DNA from: Clostridia bacterium
Lineage (GTDB): Bacteria; Bacillota; Clostridia; Christensenellales; DTU072
DNA: 18,801 bases
Direction of reading: 5' to 3'
NCBI GenBank assembly: GCA_028703745.1
Contig: JAQVME010000004.1
Span: 1-18,801, forward strand
A program made the position numbers and the translations under genes. Below, piece after piece: positions 7,201 to 14,843 of the stretch. Position 1 is the first letter of the stretch, and the number at the start of each line of letters is the position of its first letter. The notes under the pieces were generated by a model. It worked only from the letters and a program-made list of their open reading frames with translations, had not been told where the DNA came from and did not search any database.

Positions 7201-10200
7201 TGCCGAATGCAAGGCGCTCTCGCAGGTTGCGCTATCGACAAGAGTAAACGCCGTAGGGCAATACGCCTTCAGCAACTGTACGTTGCTTTCTTCAGTTGCC
7301 ATAAACGACGGGTCAAACGACAATCTTTTGTCTATCGGTAGCCACGCATTCTATAACACCGCCATAACCGCCATAAATATCCCCGAAAGAGTCAACGTTA
7401 TCGGACCGTACGCTTTCAGCGGCTGTTACCGTCTGGATCAGGTGACATTTACACAATCCTTGCTTGCATCTGAGGGTTTGTACATAGATTATAACGCTTT
7501 TTACGAATGCATAAAAATAAGCAGTATGGTTTTGCCGGCGAGGCTCACGCATATTGATGACTCCGCCTTTGCTTGGTGTGTCGGACTTACGGAGCTGATT
7601 TTTGCCGAAGGAGATACGCCTCTTACTATTGGTAGCTATGTGTTTGACAGCTGTCAATTGCTTGTCCGTGTGACGCTTCCCGCAAGGCTTACGGCGATGG
7701 GCAGCAACATATTCAGCGACTGTTCTTATCTCGAGTATGCCGCCATAGAGGAGCTTGACGGCGAGGTTTTTGCGCCGGAAGGCGTGAACCTGGGCGAAGC
7801 GGCTTTCTCGGGGTGTAGCGAATTGAGGACGGTGATTATTCCCGGACATATCAAGAAGATAGGCTCTTACGCTTTCTATAATTGCACCAACATCAGAGAT
7901 ATGATATTTGCGGATAGCGCTTTCGATCTTGAGATAGGCTCTTACGCCTTTAGCGAATGTGATTCCATAGCTGATTTCGAACTGCCTTCGAGAACAACTC
8001 TCGTCGGAGATCACGCATTTTACCGCAGCGGTCTAGGCAGTCCGGCGCAAAAAATGGTTAAAGATGGCTCGTTTGTTGCCGCCTACCGCCCGGGGCTTAC
8101 CTTTGCTAGCAGCGCCAGACCCATGACGTTTGGCGAATATGCCTTTGCCGAAACCCGTTTGTCAAATATACTTATCCCCGAAAGAGTGACGGAGATTGGC
8201 GCGTACGCCTTTGCCGGCAATCCGAACTTATTCATAATAAACTTCGAAGCCGATTCGCTTTGCACGGTTATTGGCGACGGCGCCTTCGAAAACATAGCAA
8301 GCGCGCAGCTTGCTTCCGCATCCGTTACTTACGGCAAGCTCGCAGGCTACAATGCATGGGTTGAACTCGAGATGCTCTATGGAGTTTCTCTTCCGCTATC
8401 TCTTGAAGAACTGGGCGCGTTTGCCTTCAGGAATGCTGTCAATTTTTCGAACTTCATACTTAACGAAGGTTTGATTACTATAGGAGAGGGCGCGTTCTAC
8501 GGCTGTGAAAAAATAACTTCCATTGACATTCCCGAATCCGTACAGCTCATCGGGGACAGCGCTTTCTACAATTGCAGAGCACTGCAAGACGTCAACATAA
8601 TGAGTAATACCGGCTATACGCTCGGCAGTTATGCCTTTTCGGGATGTATTAGTCTTACCGAATTATCGTTAAAAATGGTTTCTATGATAGGCGACGCGCC
8701 TGCGTATGGCTGTGACGATCTTGCGCTACTTTATGTCGACAACGAAAACGGCTTTTACAAAACCATAGGAAACGTGCTGTATTCCAAGAACGTCACTTAT
8801 CTGGAAGGCGGTCAGCCGAAGACCTATGGTGAGGACGAACTGCTGATACTATATCCGGCGGGCAAGCAGGGTTCCACCTACGGCATCACGCGCAATACAA
8901 AGGAGATAGGGCAACGCGCTTTCAGCGGCAACAGATATTTGACCAGCCTGAGCATAGATGCCAAAGAAACGGCTGTGGTGAGTATCCACAGCAATTCATT
9001 CGAAAACACCTCGGATAATCTTGAGTTCTTCGTGGTTAGCACGGTGGAATTCCTTTATGAGCAGAACATAATGTGGAGAGCCTTTACCGACAGAATAAAG
9101 AGCTCGGCTATCTCTGTGGAGAATTTTATTATAGAATTGTTACCCGGCGACAGCCAAAGTTGCAGAATAATTAAATACATAGGACTTGCAGAGGCAGGAG
9201 ACAATCTCGTTATTCCATCTACCCTCAAAGGTCTGAAAGTAAAGGAAATTGGGCAGAACGCCTTCAGTTACAATGCCACCATAAGAACCGTGCGCATACC
9301 CCAAGGTGTGACAGCCCTTTCCGATAGCGCCTTCTACAACTGTGTGGCGCTGGAGACCATATATATAAGTGACAGTGTCCAAGAAATAGGCGAATACGCG
9401 TTCTTTGGTTGCGATTCGCTGACAAACGTCGTATTCGGCGTTAACAGTTTGCTCACGGCTATTTCAAATTACTCCTTCCAGAATTGTGTATCATTAACCT
9501 ATTTTGTTATGCCGTGGCGAGTAACTTCAATCGGTATGTTCGCATTTGCAGGAGCCGAAAAAACGCCGATGAAGCTTAAATCCATAACCTTCTCAGAGAA
9601 CAGCGTATTGGCAACCATCAATAGCCATGCTTTCCAGTATTGCGCTGACCTCACCACGATTACACTGCCTCAAAGTCTTACAATGATGAGCATCAATATA
9701 TTCAAGAGGTGTGATTCGCTAACCAGCGTAGTGTTGAGCCGCGGCACTGCACAAAATATAACGCAGCTGCAAAGTGAGAGCGTTTTTGCCGACACTCCTG
9801 TTGAGCTTATGATCTACGTGCCTTCTCAAGCAAAACAAGAATATATCAAAGCAAGATACTGGAAGAGCTATGCTTTGCGTATCGGCATAAAAGAAAGCAT
9901 AACAGATGGCTACTCCGTTGAGGATACTGTCTATGATTATCAAGCAATTAGTATAGTCGAGTATTTGGGTATTCAAAATCCCACAAGCGGCATATATGAT
10001 AAGAGCTTCCAAGCTCAGTTTGTAGCCCCGGAAACCTTCAACGGGTTGCCTATTGTCGTCGTTAACTCGCAGGCGATGACCTTCCGCCACAGAATAAACA
10101 ACGCCATAATAGACACTCCCTATTCGGCGCTGACAGACGATGCCGGCACACAAATAATAATTATTGCCGATGGCGCGGGTCGTCAGCATAGCGTAAAAGT

Positions 10201-12730
10201 GGACAGACTGGGTCTTGCCGTGAACGGTCTGCGCATACTGAAATATCTTGGCGAAGCTACGGACATCACCGTACCCGCCGTTATTCAAGCCAAGCCCGTG
10301 CTCGAAATAGGCAGTTACAGTTTCAGCAACAAGGTGCGCAGTATACGGCTGGCCGAGGGTATCCTTTCATTGAACGAAAACGCTTTCCGATATGCAACCT
10401 CGCTTAAATCGCTGATCATGCCGTTGTCGCTCATAAAGATTGGCGCTTACTCGATGTACGATACGGATATCGACAGCGTAACCATTGGCGTGTCCGAAGC
10501 GGTGATGCAATATAGCCGTTTGCGAGAGATAGGTGATTATGCGTTCTTCAACTGCACGGAAATAACAGCCTTGACGGTGCCGCCTCAGGTTGATAGAATA
10601 GGTCATTATGCATTTGCCGCGGATTCACAAAACGGCGAGCGTATGTCGCTAAGCAATATCGCTTTCCTCGGGCAAAAAATGACTTACATAGGCAGGTACG
10701 CATTTGCGTCGACGAGCATTGAGACGATTACGCTTCCCGAAAGGCTCGTCAGTATAGGAGAGGGCGCGTTCAGCGGTTGCACATATTTGTTGTCGGTGTA
10801 CCTAAACGACAGCAGTCGTACCAGCGTTATCGTTAACCTAGACTCGGGCGTACAAAACGTTTTTGAGAACTGTAACCACGTCAAGATATATGTCGACAAC
10901 TACAAACTCAGTTATTACAGAGACGGAGCCGCCAGCTGGAACAGTTACGTTTCGAGGATATTCAGCGCTCAAAACACATTCAACGGCTTCACTATCAGCA
11001 TTATAGATAATGATATAAAAACAGCCGAGCTGGTTCATTATATCGGCGCGGAAACCGACGTAGAGATACCATCCAGCATAAACGGCTATAGAATACTTTC
11101 CATAGCTCCGTATGCCTTTAGCGGCAAGGTGGAGAGTGTAATCATACCCAATACCGTGGCGTCCATAAGCAGCAACGCCTTCTACAAGAGCGGCGTCAAG
11201 ATTGTGCATTTCGCGATGGGCAGCATCATAACCTCTATAGGACAGTACGCCTTTTACGGCTCGTCGCTTGAAACAATAGCCATCCCAATGAGCGTTACTT
11301 CAATAGGCGACTATGCGTTTGCCGCAACGCCGCTTATCAATATCAGCTTTGACGGCGTAGACATCCTAGAAATTGATTATTTGCAGGTACCCGGCATTGT
11401 GATAGGGGGATACGCTTTCAGCGGCAACCCATATTTGCAAAGCATAACATTGCCAAGAAGAATGCTATCCGTCGGTCAATACGCCTTTTATAACGATATT
11501 GCGCTTGATGAAATCAACCTTCCTGCCGACGGCATTCTGACGTCCATATACAGCTACGCTTTTTCGGGGTGCACGTCGCTTTCTTCGATTATTATACCGT
11601 TCAGCGTGACGGAGATGTATACAGGCGTGTTCGATTATTGCACAGCTCTGGAATCTGTATTCATAATGCGGGGCAGAGACGGCGGCGAGACCGAAGTCCA
11701 GAACCTTACAACAGTCGGCCCCGGCTTGCTTAACAATATTAATAATCCTTTTATAAAAATATTTGTACCCAGAAACAGCGTTTCGGAGTACAAGAATATG
11801 GCTAATTGGAAAACCTATGCCGGATTCAGCGACAACGGTGTATTCGACCCGTTGGTCTATCCCGACTATATAGTACCCAATCTCATATACGGTGACTACG
11901 CTTATTCGCTCATAGACAGCAGCAGCATAGAGCTGACACAATATCGTGGCAACGCAATAGATATTTTTATTCCGGGCAGCATAACCATTGGCTTGAACGT
12001 ATATAACGTAAAATCTATTGGCAGAATGTTCGGGAACAAACAGCTCAGAACCATAACCATGCAACCGGGTTACCGTCAGGTCATAAACATATTTGCATTC
12101 AGCGAGTGCATATCTTTGGAACGTGTAGAATTATCCCAAACGGTAGAAACGATATCGGCTTACGCTTTTTATAAATGCGCGGTTTTGCGCTCGGTGGTTT
12201 TGCCAGAGGGCATCACGTCGCTACCGGCAAGCGTATTCCAAAACTGCTCTTCATTGAGGGAGCTCAACATTCCTTCGACCGTGACGGCTATCGGAGCCAT
12301 GGCATTTGCCAATTGCGGCTCACTGTACCGCATACACCTGAACACTGCAGGCATCATTGAAGGCGGCAGTAACATGCTGTTCAACGCCTCGCCTTATCTG
12401 CGTATATTCGCCGCCGCCGATTATTTGGAAAGCTATCGCACCAAGACCATATGGTCGGAATTTGCGGCAAGAATAATCTCTAAGAGTTGCATTTATGGGA
12501 ACTTTGCCGTCGAGCAGTTATACGGCGCCGGCATAAGTATTCTGCAATATGCGGGTTTTCTAAGCCAACTATATATTCCGGAATATATGCAGGGTGTAAA
12601 AGTTGAAAACATCATTCCGAACGCCATAATAAGCAACGTCGAATACATATATCTTGAGGCAGGCTCCGAGATTACATACGGCAGCGACATAGCGGCAAAG
12701 GTTCATGTGCTTGAAGAAATATATGATTAG
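4229..12730 (+). CDS. Giant surface lipoprotein: Flg_new repeats plus about 70 BspA-type leucine-rich repeats
   Basis: TAAGGAG at 4216-4222 precedes ATG 4229. The 2833-residue product starts with KK, a hydrophobic stretch (11-26) and lipobox VTGC with Cys28, so it should be exported and lipid-anchored to the outer face of the membrane. Residues 34-233 hold three Listeria-Bacteroides/InlB B-type (Flg_new) repeats, recognised by GYDFVGWYTD and LYAGW. About 70 BspA-like LRR_5 units of roughly 23 residues follow, of form IGxYAFxxCxxLxxIxIPxSVxx. The array is broken into modules by caps such as IFVPRNSVSEYKNMANWKTY. Each new module starts with an entry strand such as IVHYIG/ILKYLG...IPxxxxGxxVxxI. 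I see no LPXTG, transmembrane segment or cell-wall binding domain at the C-terminus. Proteins of this class bind host or bacterial surface molecules; the ligand here is unknown. It sits alone between its own promoter and terminator. Confidence 0.9.
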   Translation: MIVNIKKASRILFFIIAVTLALFIVTGCNSNGAIKIKFEPDNEKTVKSITVKSLAELQEKMPADPKKEGYDFVGWYTDVEKTIEFNPNQFPTEDITLYAGWNVSIVTVTFKSNLPDITRDLNYGNTLTDIPPVPPRVGYLGRWDYEEGALSNIRKDFIIEAEYTLASFSMSFVTDPTEEPEVVSSLMGQPYQKLADPLRENYVFGGWYTDTTYSVPYIFPSVMPAENITLYAWWVRENELADYFVYETANYGGFTNNAIRITGITRVANFQTNMIIPARIEGLDVKYIGYDELQGGVVEDYTVFETEYLTSIRIPRTVEYIGQHAFAGAGQLERVLFEENSSLKKIYGYAFAGCAKIEQITIPASVEELGDYVFSFFGLPEEVTPQLSSVRFEADSGLSSIGRGAFYGAMQLTLFTIPKALTAINYLTFENCGIKNFAVESGHQDFSVIEGVLFSYDGTELMYYPNKGGKDLGMDIHGNNMYYYGIPKTTRKVRESAFRNNDKLTNIMVTNVVNEIQEYAFAGMSRLKSLTFEDNSQLQNIRRYAFADSASIEILRLPASLKNIEEYAFSALDAQFMGVREITLPEGLLTIDKRAFAKSTLLTSLTIPSTVQTIGEGAFYGCNQMSLTINNVGSILTDIGDYAFYKCYGIRTLTLPSSLVKIGSYAFSNDDGATVNMQLLGVTIESNDEGNRHLEEIGEGAFANCIFLEQFNVSERVSAIGERAFYNCKAVRIQFSALNTMLEEIQPYTFYGCSTLSNIVIPRTVTVIGDYAFFGCTYLTTVQAGSATTPSSITNIGNSAFEGCVRLLSNEVSLNQSILFPNTVNVGSRAFAGCAELTNIRIVDTLVTLGEEAFANCTKLTTIRYGGNTQLSVLPKDVFKGCNALQNFRFPNSVTTIEGNPFSSCNALVGFTVEESNENFQTVFSAQQNYNVLYTKTGNKTIVLFPTGIATNFEVPFDVQKIAPYAFSSSKVLRLTFAGGVTGVEIGEYAFAECKALSQVALSTRVNAVGQYAFSNCTLLSSVAINDGSNDNLLSIGSHAFYNTAITAINIPERVNVIGPYAFSGCYRLDQVTFTQSLLASEGLYIDYNAFYECIKISSMVLPARLTHIDDSAFAWCVGLTELIFAEGDTPLTIGSYVFDSCQLLVRVTLPARLTAMGSNIFSDCSYLEYAAIEELDGEVFAPEGVNLGEAAFSGCSELRTVIIPGHIKKIGSYAFYNCTNIRDMIFADSAFDLEIGSYAFSECDSIADFELPSRTTLVGDHAFYRSGLGSPAQKMVKDGSFVAAYRPGLTFASSARPMTFGEYAFAETRLSNILIPERVTEIGAYAFAGNPNLFIINFEADSLCTVIGDGAFENIASAQLASASVTYGKLAGYNAWVELEMLYGVSLPLSLEELGAFAFRNAVNFSNFILNEGLITIGEGAFYGCEKITSIDIPESVQLIGDSAFYNCRALQDVNIMSNTGYTLGSYAFSGCISLTELSLKMVSMIGDAPAYGCDDLALLYVDNENGFYKTIGNVLYSKNVTYLEGGQPKTYGEDELLILYPAGKQGSTYGITRNTKEIGQRAFSGNRYLTSLSIDAKETAVVSIHSNSFENTSDNLEFFVVSTVEFLYEQNIMWRAFTDRIKSSAISVENFIIELLPGDSQSCRIIKYIGLAEAGDNLVIPSTLKGLKVKEIGQNAFSYNATIRTVRIPQGVTALSDSAFYNCVALETIYISDSVQEIGEYAFFGCDSLTNVVFGVNSLLTAISNYSFQNCVSLTYFVMPWRVTSIGMFAFAGAEKTPMKLKSITFSENSVLATINSHAFQYCADLTTITLPQSLTMMSINIFKRCDSLTSVVLSRGTAQNITQLQSESVFADTPVELMIYVPSQAKQEYIKARYWKSYALRIGIKESITDGYSVEDTVYDYQAISIVEYLGIQNPTSGIYDKSFQAQFVAPETFNGLPIVVVNSQAMTFRHRINNAIIDTPYSALTDDAGTQIIIIADGAGRQHSVKVDRLGLAVNGLRILKYLGEATDITVPAVIQAKPVLEIGSYSFSNKVRSIRLAEGILSLNENAFRYATSLKSLIMPLSLIKIGAYSMYDTDIDSVTIGVSEAVMQYSRLREIGDYAFFNCTEITALTVPPQVDRIGHYAFAADSQNGERMSLSNIAFLGQKMTYIGRYAFASTSIETITLPERLVSIGEGAFSGCTYLLSVYLNDSSRTSVIVNLDSGVQNVFENCNHVKIYVDNYKLSYYRDGAASWNSYVSRIFSAQNTFNGFTISIIDNDIKTAELVHYIGAETDVEIPSSINGYRILSIAPYAFSGKVESVIIPNTVASISSNAFYKSGVKIVHFAMGSIITSIGQYAFYGSSLETIAIPMSVTSIGDYAFAATPLINISFDGVDILEIDYLQVPGIVIGGYAFSGNPYLQSITLPRRMLSVGQYAFYNDIALDEINLPADGILTSIYSYAFSGCTSLSSIIIPFSVTEMYTGVFDYCTALESVFIMRGRDGGETEVQNLTTVGPGLLNNINNPFIKIFVPRNSVSEYKNMANWKTYAGFSDNGVFDPLVYPDYIVPNLIYGDYAYSLIDSSSIELTQYRGNAIDIFIPGSITIGLNVYNVKSIGRMFGNKQLRTITMQPGYRQVINIFAFSECISLERVELSQTVETISAYAFYKCAVLRSVVLPEGITSLPASVFQNCSSLRELNIPSTVTAIGAMAFANCGSLYRIHLNTAGIIEGGSNMLFNASPYLRIFAAADYLESYRTKTIWSEFAARIISKSCIYGNFAVEQLYGAGISILQYAGFLSQLYIPEYMQGVKVENIIPNAIISNVEYIYLEAGSEITYGSDIAAKVHVLEEIYD
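4331..4930 (+). repeat. Three Flg_new/InlB B-type repeats at the N-terminus of the giant protein
   Basis: These encode roughly residues 34-101, 102-163 and 164-233. The first and third carry the hallmarks GY(D/V)F.GWYTD and (I/L)TLYA.W. The second is degenerate (GYLGRWDYEEG, then IIEAEYT). Such beta-grasp-like units usually act as rigid stalk segments or weak binding modules next to an adhesive domain. Confidence 0.8.
5140..12420 (+). repeat. BspA-type leucine-rich repeat array, about 70 units in modules
   Basis: I counted about 70-75 units by the IGxYAF-like core. The largest block runs from about residue 305 to 1597. Later blocks lie at about 1660-1860, 2020-2215, 2280-2505 and 2590-2720. 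Caps near 1597-1623, 1862-1887, 2219-2245, 2510-2532 and 2725-2750 share a pattern of (F/I)(Y/F)V...Y....W..(Y/F)..R(I). Three beta-hairpin insertions of the form GVLY...L..YP.G lie near 442-472, 917-948 and 1505-1547. Codons for the YAF core vary widely (TACGCCTTT, TATGCTTTT, TACGCATTC), so the units are old and diverged at DNA level. Confidence 0.85.
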
Positions 12731-12766
12731 GGCGCAAAAGGCAAAATAATTTGGGTAATAAAATAT

Positions 12767-12795
12767 AAAACGGGGCTGCTTAGCAACCCCGTTTT
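12767..12795. terminator. Bidirectional terminator between convergent genes
   Basis: AAAACGGGG-C-TGCT pairs with AGCA-A-CCCCGTTTT around a tiny loop, giving a GC-rich stem with one C-A mismatch. The A-rich left flank and T-rich right flank supply U-tracts in both directions. It lies 36 bases after the giant lipoprotein stop and 16 bases beyond the ypeB stop, so it serves both transcripts. Confidence 0.85.
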
Positions 12796-12811
12796 CAATT
12801 AATAAACAAAG

Positions 12812-14119
12812 TTATATCAGCATTCTTCCGTTGTCGTCAATGACAATCAGTACCCGTTCCTCCTCATCGGTATCGGTGTTGACATAGATATAATAGATGT
12901 TTTCCTCCCTGGTGCAGATGAACTCTATAGCCATTTTTTCCGTGTGCCATTCTGTCGGGATTAGCGCCAATTTTTTACTGACCACTGTCAAAGAGCTGGC
13001 GGGAACGTAGCTGGTGTCTGCCATCGTCAGCGTTCTGCCCGTGTGGTTGTAGAGATAGTTTTGCGCTTCCAACCCGAGAATGTCACCGTTGTCGCAGGCG
13101 ACCTTGACTTTTATCAAATCAGGATACACAATAACATCGCTTTGCGTATAAGCGAAGTTAACGTAAGCCGTAGAGTTGTTATTGGTTACCCAAACGGCTT
13201 CCATTCCTTCATATCCCACAGCCTCCAAAAACTCTTCGGCTTTGGCGATGCATTGCTCTTCGTCAAGTGTGGGCGTGCCTACTTCCTTGTAGCAATTATA
13301 CATTACCGGTTTGCCGCCCTTAATTGAAATCTGCATATTGCCTGTATTTCCGCCTACCTTAACGTCAAAGAGCAGCGACGGGATATTGCCGTTTGTTTGA
13401 CCGTTCAGAGTGACAACCGGGTTTTGTCCGGTAAAAAACTCTTCAATTTTTTGTTTGCAGGCGGCTTCGTCGAGTTCGGGAAGTCCCTCAAGCGCTTTCG
13501 GGGCGCGTTCCGTCAAACCGTCGCTGAAGGGACCGTCATAAATAAGTTCGGGCACGTCTATAGATGAGCTTCGGTAAGAATTAAAGGCATCGGTGAAATA
13601 ATTCAATTCGTTGTTGAATTTTCCCATCAGGCTACCGCCTTTCATAATTTGGCTTTGGACTATTTGCAGCTGGTTGCGAAGCTCTGTTGCCATTTCGGAA
13701 AACTTTTTCAGGTTGTTACTCTCCGCATCGGCTATATCCTCTTGTTCAATCTTTGAGTTGAGATAATAGCAGAAATCACCCAGCTGATTGAAAAACTTCA
13801 TAATGTTTTCTACGGATTCGTTGCGCGAGCTTAACTGTGAGAAATTGCTTTCCGCAAGCTCGCATTCCCTCCATATTTCCCCCAATAGCGTCTTCTGCAT
13901 GGTTTTTCCTTCAATAATACTCAGCTTGTCGAGCTTGGTTTCTATATTCGAAACCGAGTCCATAGTTTCATAATAGGATTTCTGATAGATATTTTCGAGC
14001 TGGTCTTTATAGCTGTTTTGGCGGTCTAGCACCAACGCCAGCGCAACAGACAGTCCGGCGATTATCAGCAATGCGACAGTGTATGCCACAAATTGTATAA
14101 TCCGTCTCTTTTTATCCAT
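12812..14119 (-). CDS. ypeB: YpeB, partner protein of the spore cortex-lytic enzyme SleB
   Basis: AAGGAGAAG precedes ATG 14119 on the minus strand. The 435-residue product is close to the usual length of about 450. Residues 9-31 form an N-terminal membrane anchor, followed by a long helical region (about 36-180). Two PepSY/YPEB-like domains follow, with LDEAACKQKIEEFF near 216 and LDEEQCIAKAEEFLEAVGY near 287, and then LGLEAQNYLYNHTGR, the typical YpeB C-terminal motif. YpeB is made in the forespore and is required for SleB to accumulate at the spore inner membrane and cortex; the two stabilise each other. The gene is 11 bases downstream of sleB, the conserved sleB-ypeB order, and is last in the operon before the bidirectional terminator. 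Confidence 0.93.
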   Translation of the reverse strand: MDKKRRIIQFVAYTVALLIIAGLSVALALVLDRQNSYKDQLENIYQKSYYETMDSVSNIETKLDKLSIIEGKTMQKTLLGEIWRECELAESNFSQLSSRNESVENIMKFFNQLGDFCYYLNSKIEQEDIADAESNNLKKFSEMATELRNQLQIVQSQIMKGGSLMGKFNNELNYFTDAFNSYRSSSIDVPELIYDGPFSDGLTERAPKALEGLPELDEAACKQKIEEFFTGQNPVVTLNGQTNGNIPSLLFDVKVGGNTGNMQISIKGGKPVMYNCYKEVGTPTLDEEQCIAKAEEFLEAVGYEGMEAVWVTNNNSTAYVNFAYTQSDVIVYPDLIKVKVACDNGDILGLEAQNYLYNHTGRTLTMADTSYVPASSLTVVSKKLALIPTEWHTEKMAIEFICTREENIYYIYVNTDTDEEERVLIVIDDNGRMLI

Positions 14120-14130
14120 AAAACTTCTCC

Positions 14131-14832
14131 TTATACGCAGAACACGTGTCTGCCGATTGTAAGATGAATGGCTTTTTGCCGTATCCAGGCGTTAGTAGCC
14201 GTTGCGGGATTGTAATAGAACAAACATCCGTAGGTAGGATCCCAGCCGTTCATCGCGTCGTTCGCCGCCCTTATTGCCGTGTTGTCGGGAGAGAGATTGA
14301 TTTGCCCGTCGGCAACGGCAGTAAAGGCTAAAGGCTGGTATATCACTCCGGAAATGGTGTTGGGAAAGGAAGGACTCTTAACACGGTTGAGCACCACCGC
14401 CGCTATAGCCACCTGACCGACGTATGGTTCACCGCGCGCTTCGGCATAGATACATCTTGCCAGCAGATGAATGTCGTTGCTGTATGAGGTAGAACTTGCC
14501 GCAAGAGATATGCCCAGAGCAGCGGCGGTTTTTGCCCCCACTATGCCGTCTACGACAAGTCCGTTTCTGCTTTGAAAATACCTCACGGCAGCGGCTGTTT
14601 TTGGTCCGAAAATACCGTCAACGCCGCCGGTATAATATCCCCATTGTTTGAGACGTGACTGAATTGTTTTTATTGTTTGACCGGTACTGCCTTGCTTGAG
14701 TACGACGGCTTCAGCCTCATCCTTTTTCAGCAGATCGGTATATAGAACTAAAATCCCGGCTGTGATGCAAACAAGAAGCATCACGCACAAGGCGATTTGC
14801 ACGGTCTTTTCAATTTGTTTTCGTTTTTGCAT
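14131..14832 (-). CDS. sleB: SleB, spore cortex-lytic transglycosylase
   Basis: GGAG about 6 bases before ATG 14832 supports the start. The 233-residue protein has a signal anchor (about 11-31), a peptidoglycan-binding domain (about 44-107: LKQGSTGQTIKTIQSRLKQW and GYYTGGVDGIFGPKT), and a hydrolase_2 catalytic domain (about 122-232). The latter carries IYAEARGEPYVGQVA; Glu131 is the expected catalytic acid. SleB cleaves cortex peptidoglycan containing muramic-delta-lactam during germination. Its length and domain order match the family. It lies 11 bases after spoIIR and 11 before ypeB. In Bacillus the sleB-ypeB pair is under forespore sigma-G; here a weak forespore-like promoter is visible just upstream (14868-14895). 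An alternative would be a vegetative CwlJ-like enzyme, but the attached ypeB argues for SleB. Confidence 0.94.
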   Translation of the reverse strand: MQKRKQIEKTVQIALCVMLLVCITAGILVLYTDLLKKDEAEAVVLKQGSTGQTIKTIQSRLKQWGYYTGGVDGIFGPKTAAAVRYFQSRNGLVVDGIVGAKTAAALGISLAASSTSYSNDIHLLARCIYAEARGEPYVGQVAIAAVVLNRVKSPSFPNTISGVIYQPLAFTAVADGQINLSPDNTAIRAANDAMNGWDPTYGCLFYYNPATATNAWIRQKAIHLTIGRHVFCV

Positions 14833-14843
14833 ATAGTCTCCGT

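Noticed and set aside
4679..12690. Many antisense open frames of 60-230 codons across the giant gene
   Set aside because: They lie opposite a strongly repetitive coding frame, lack ribosome binding sites and show only mirrored repeat composition, so they are shadows of the LRR frame.
4229..12730. Cell-wall sorting signal or C-terminal membrane anchor on the giant protein
   Set aside because: The C-terminus ends LEEIYD with no LPXTG, hydrophobic stretch or positively charged tail; the lipobox at Cys28 is the only anchor seen.
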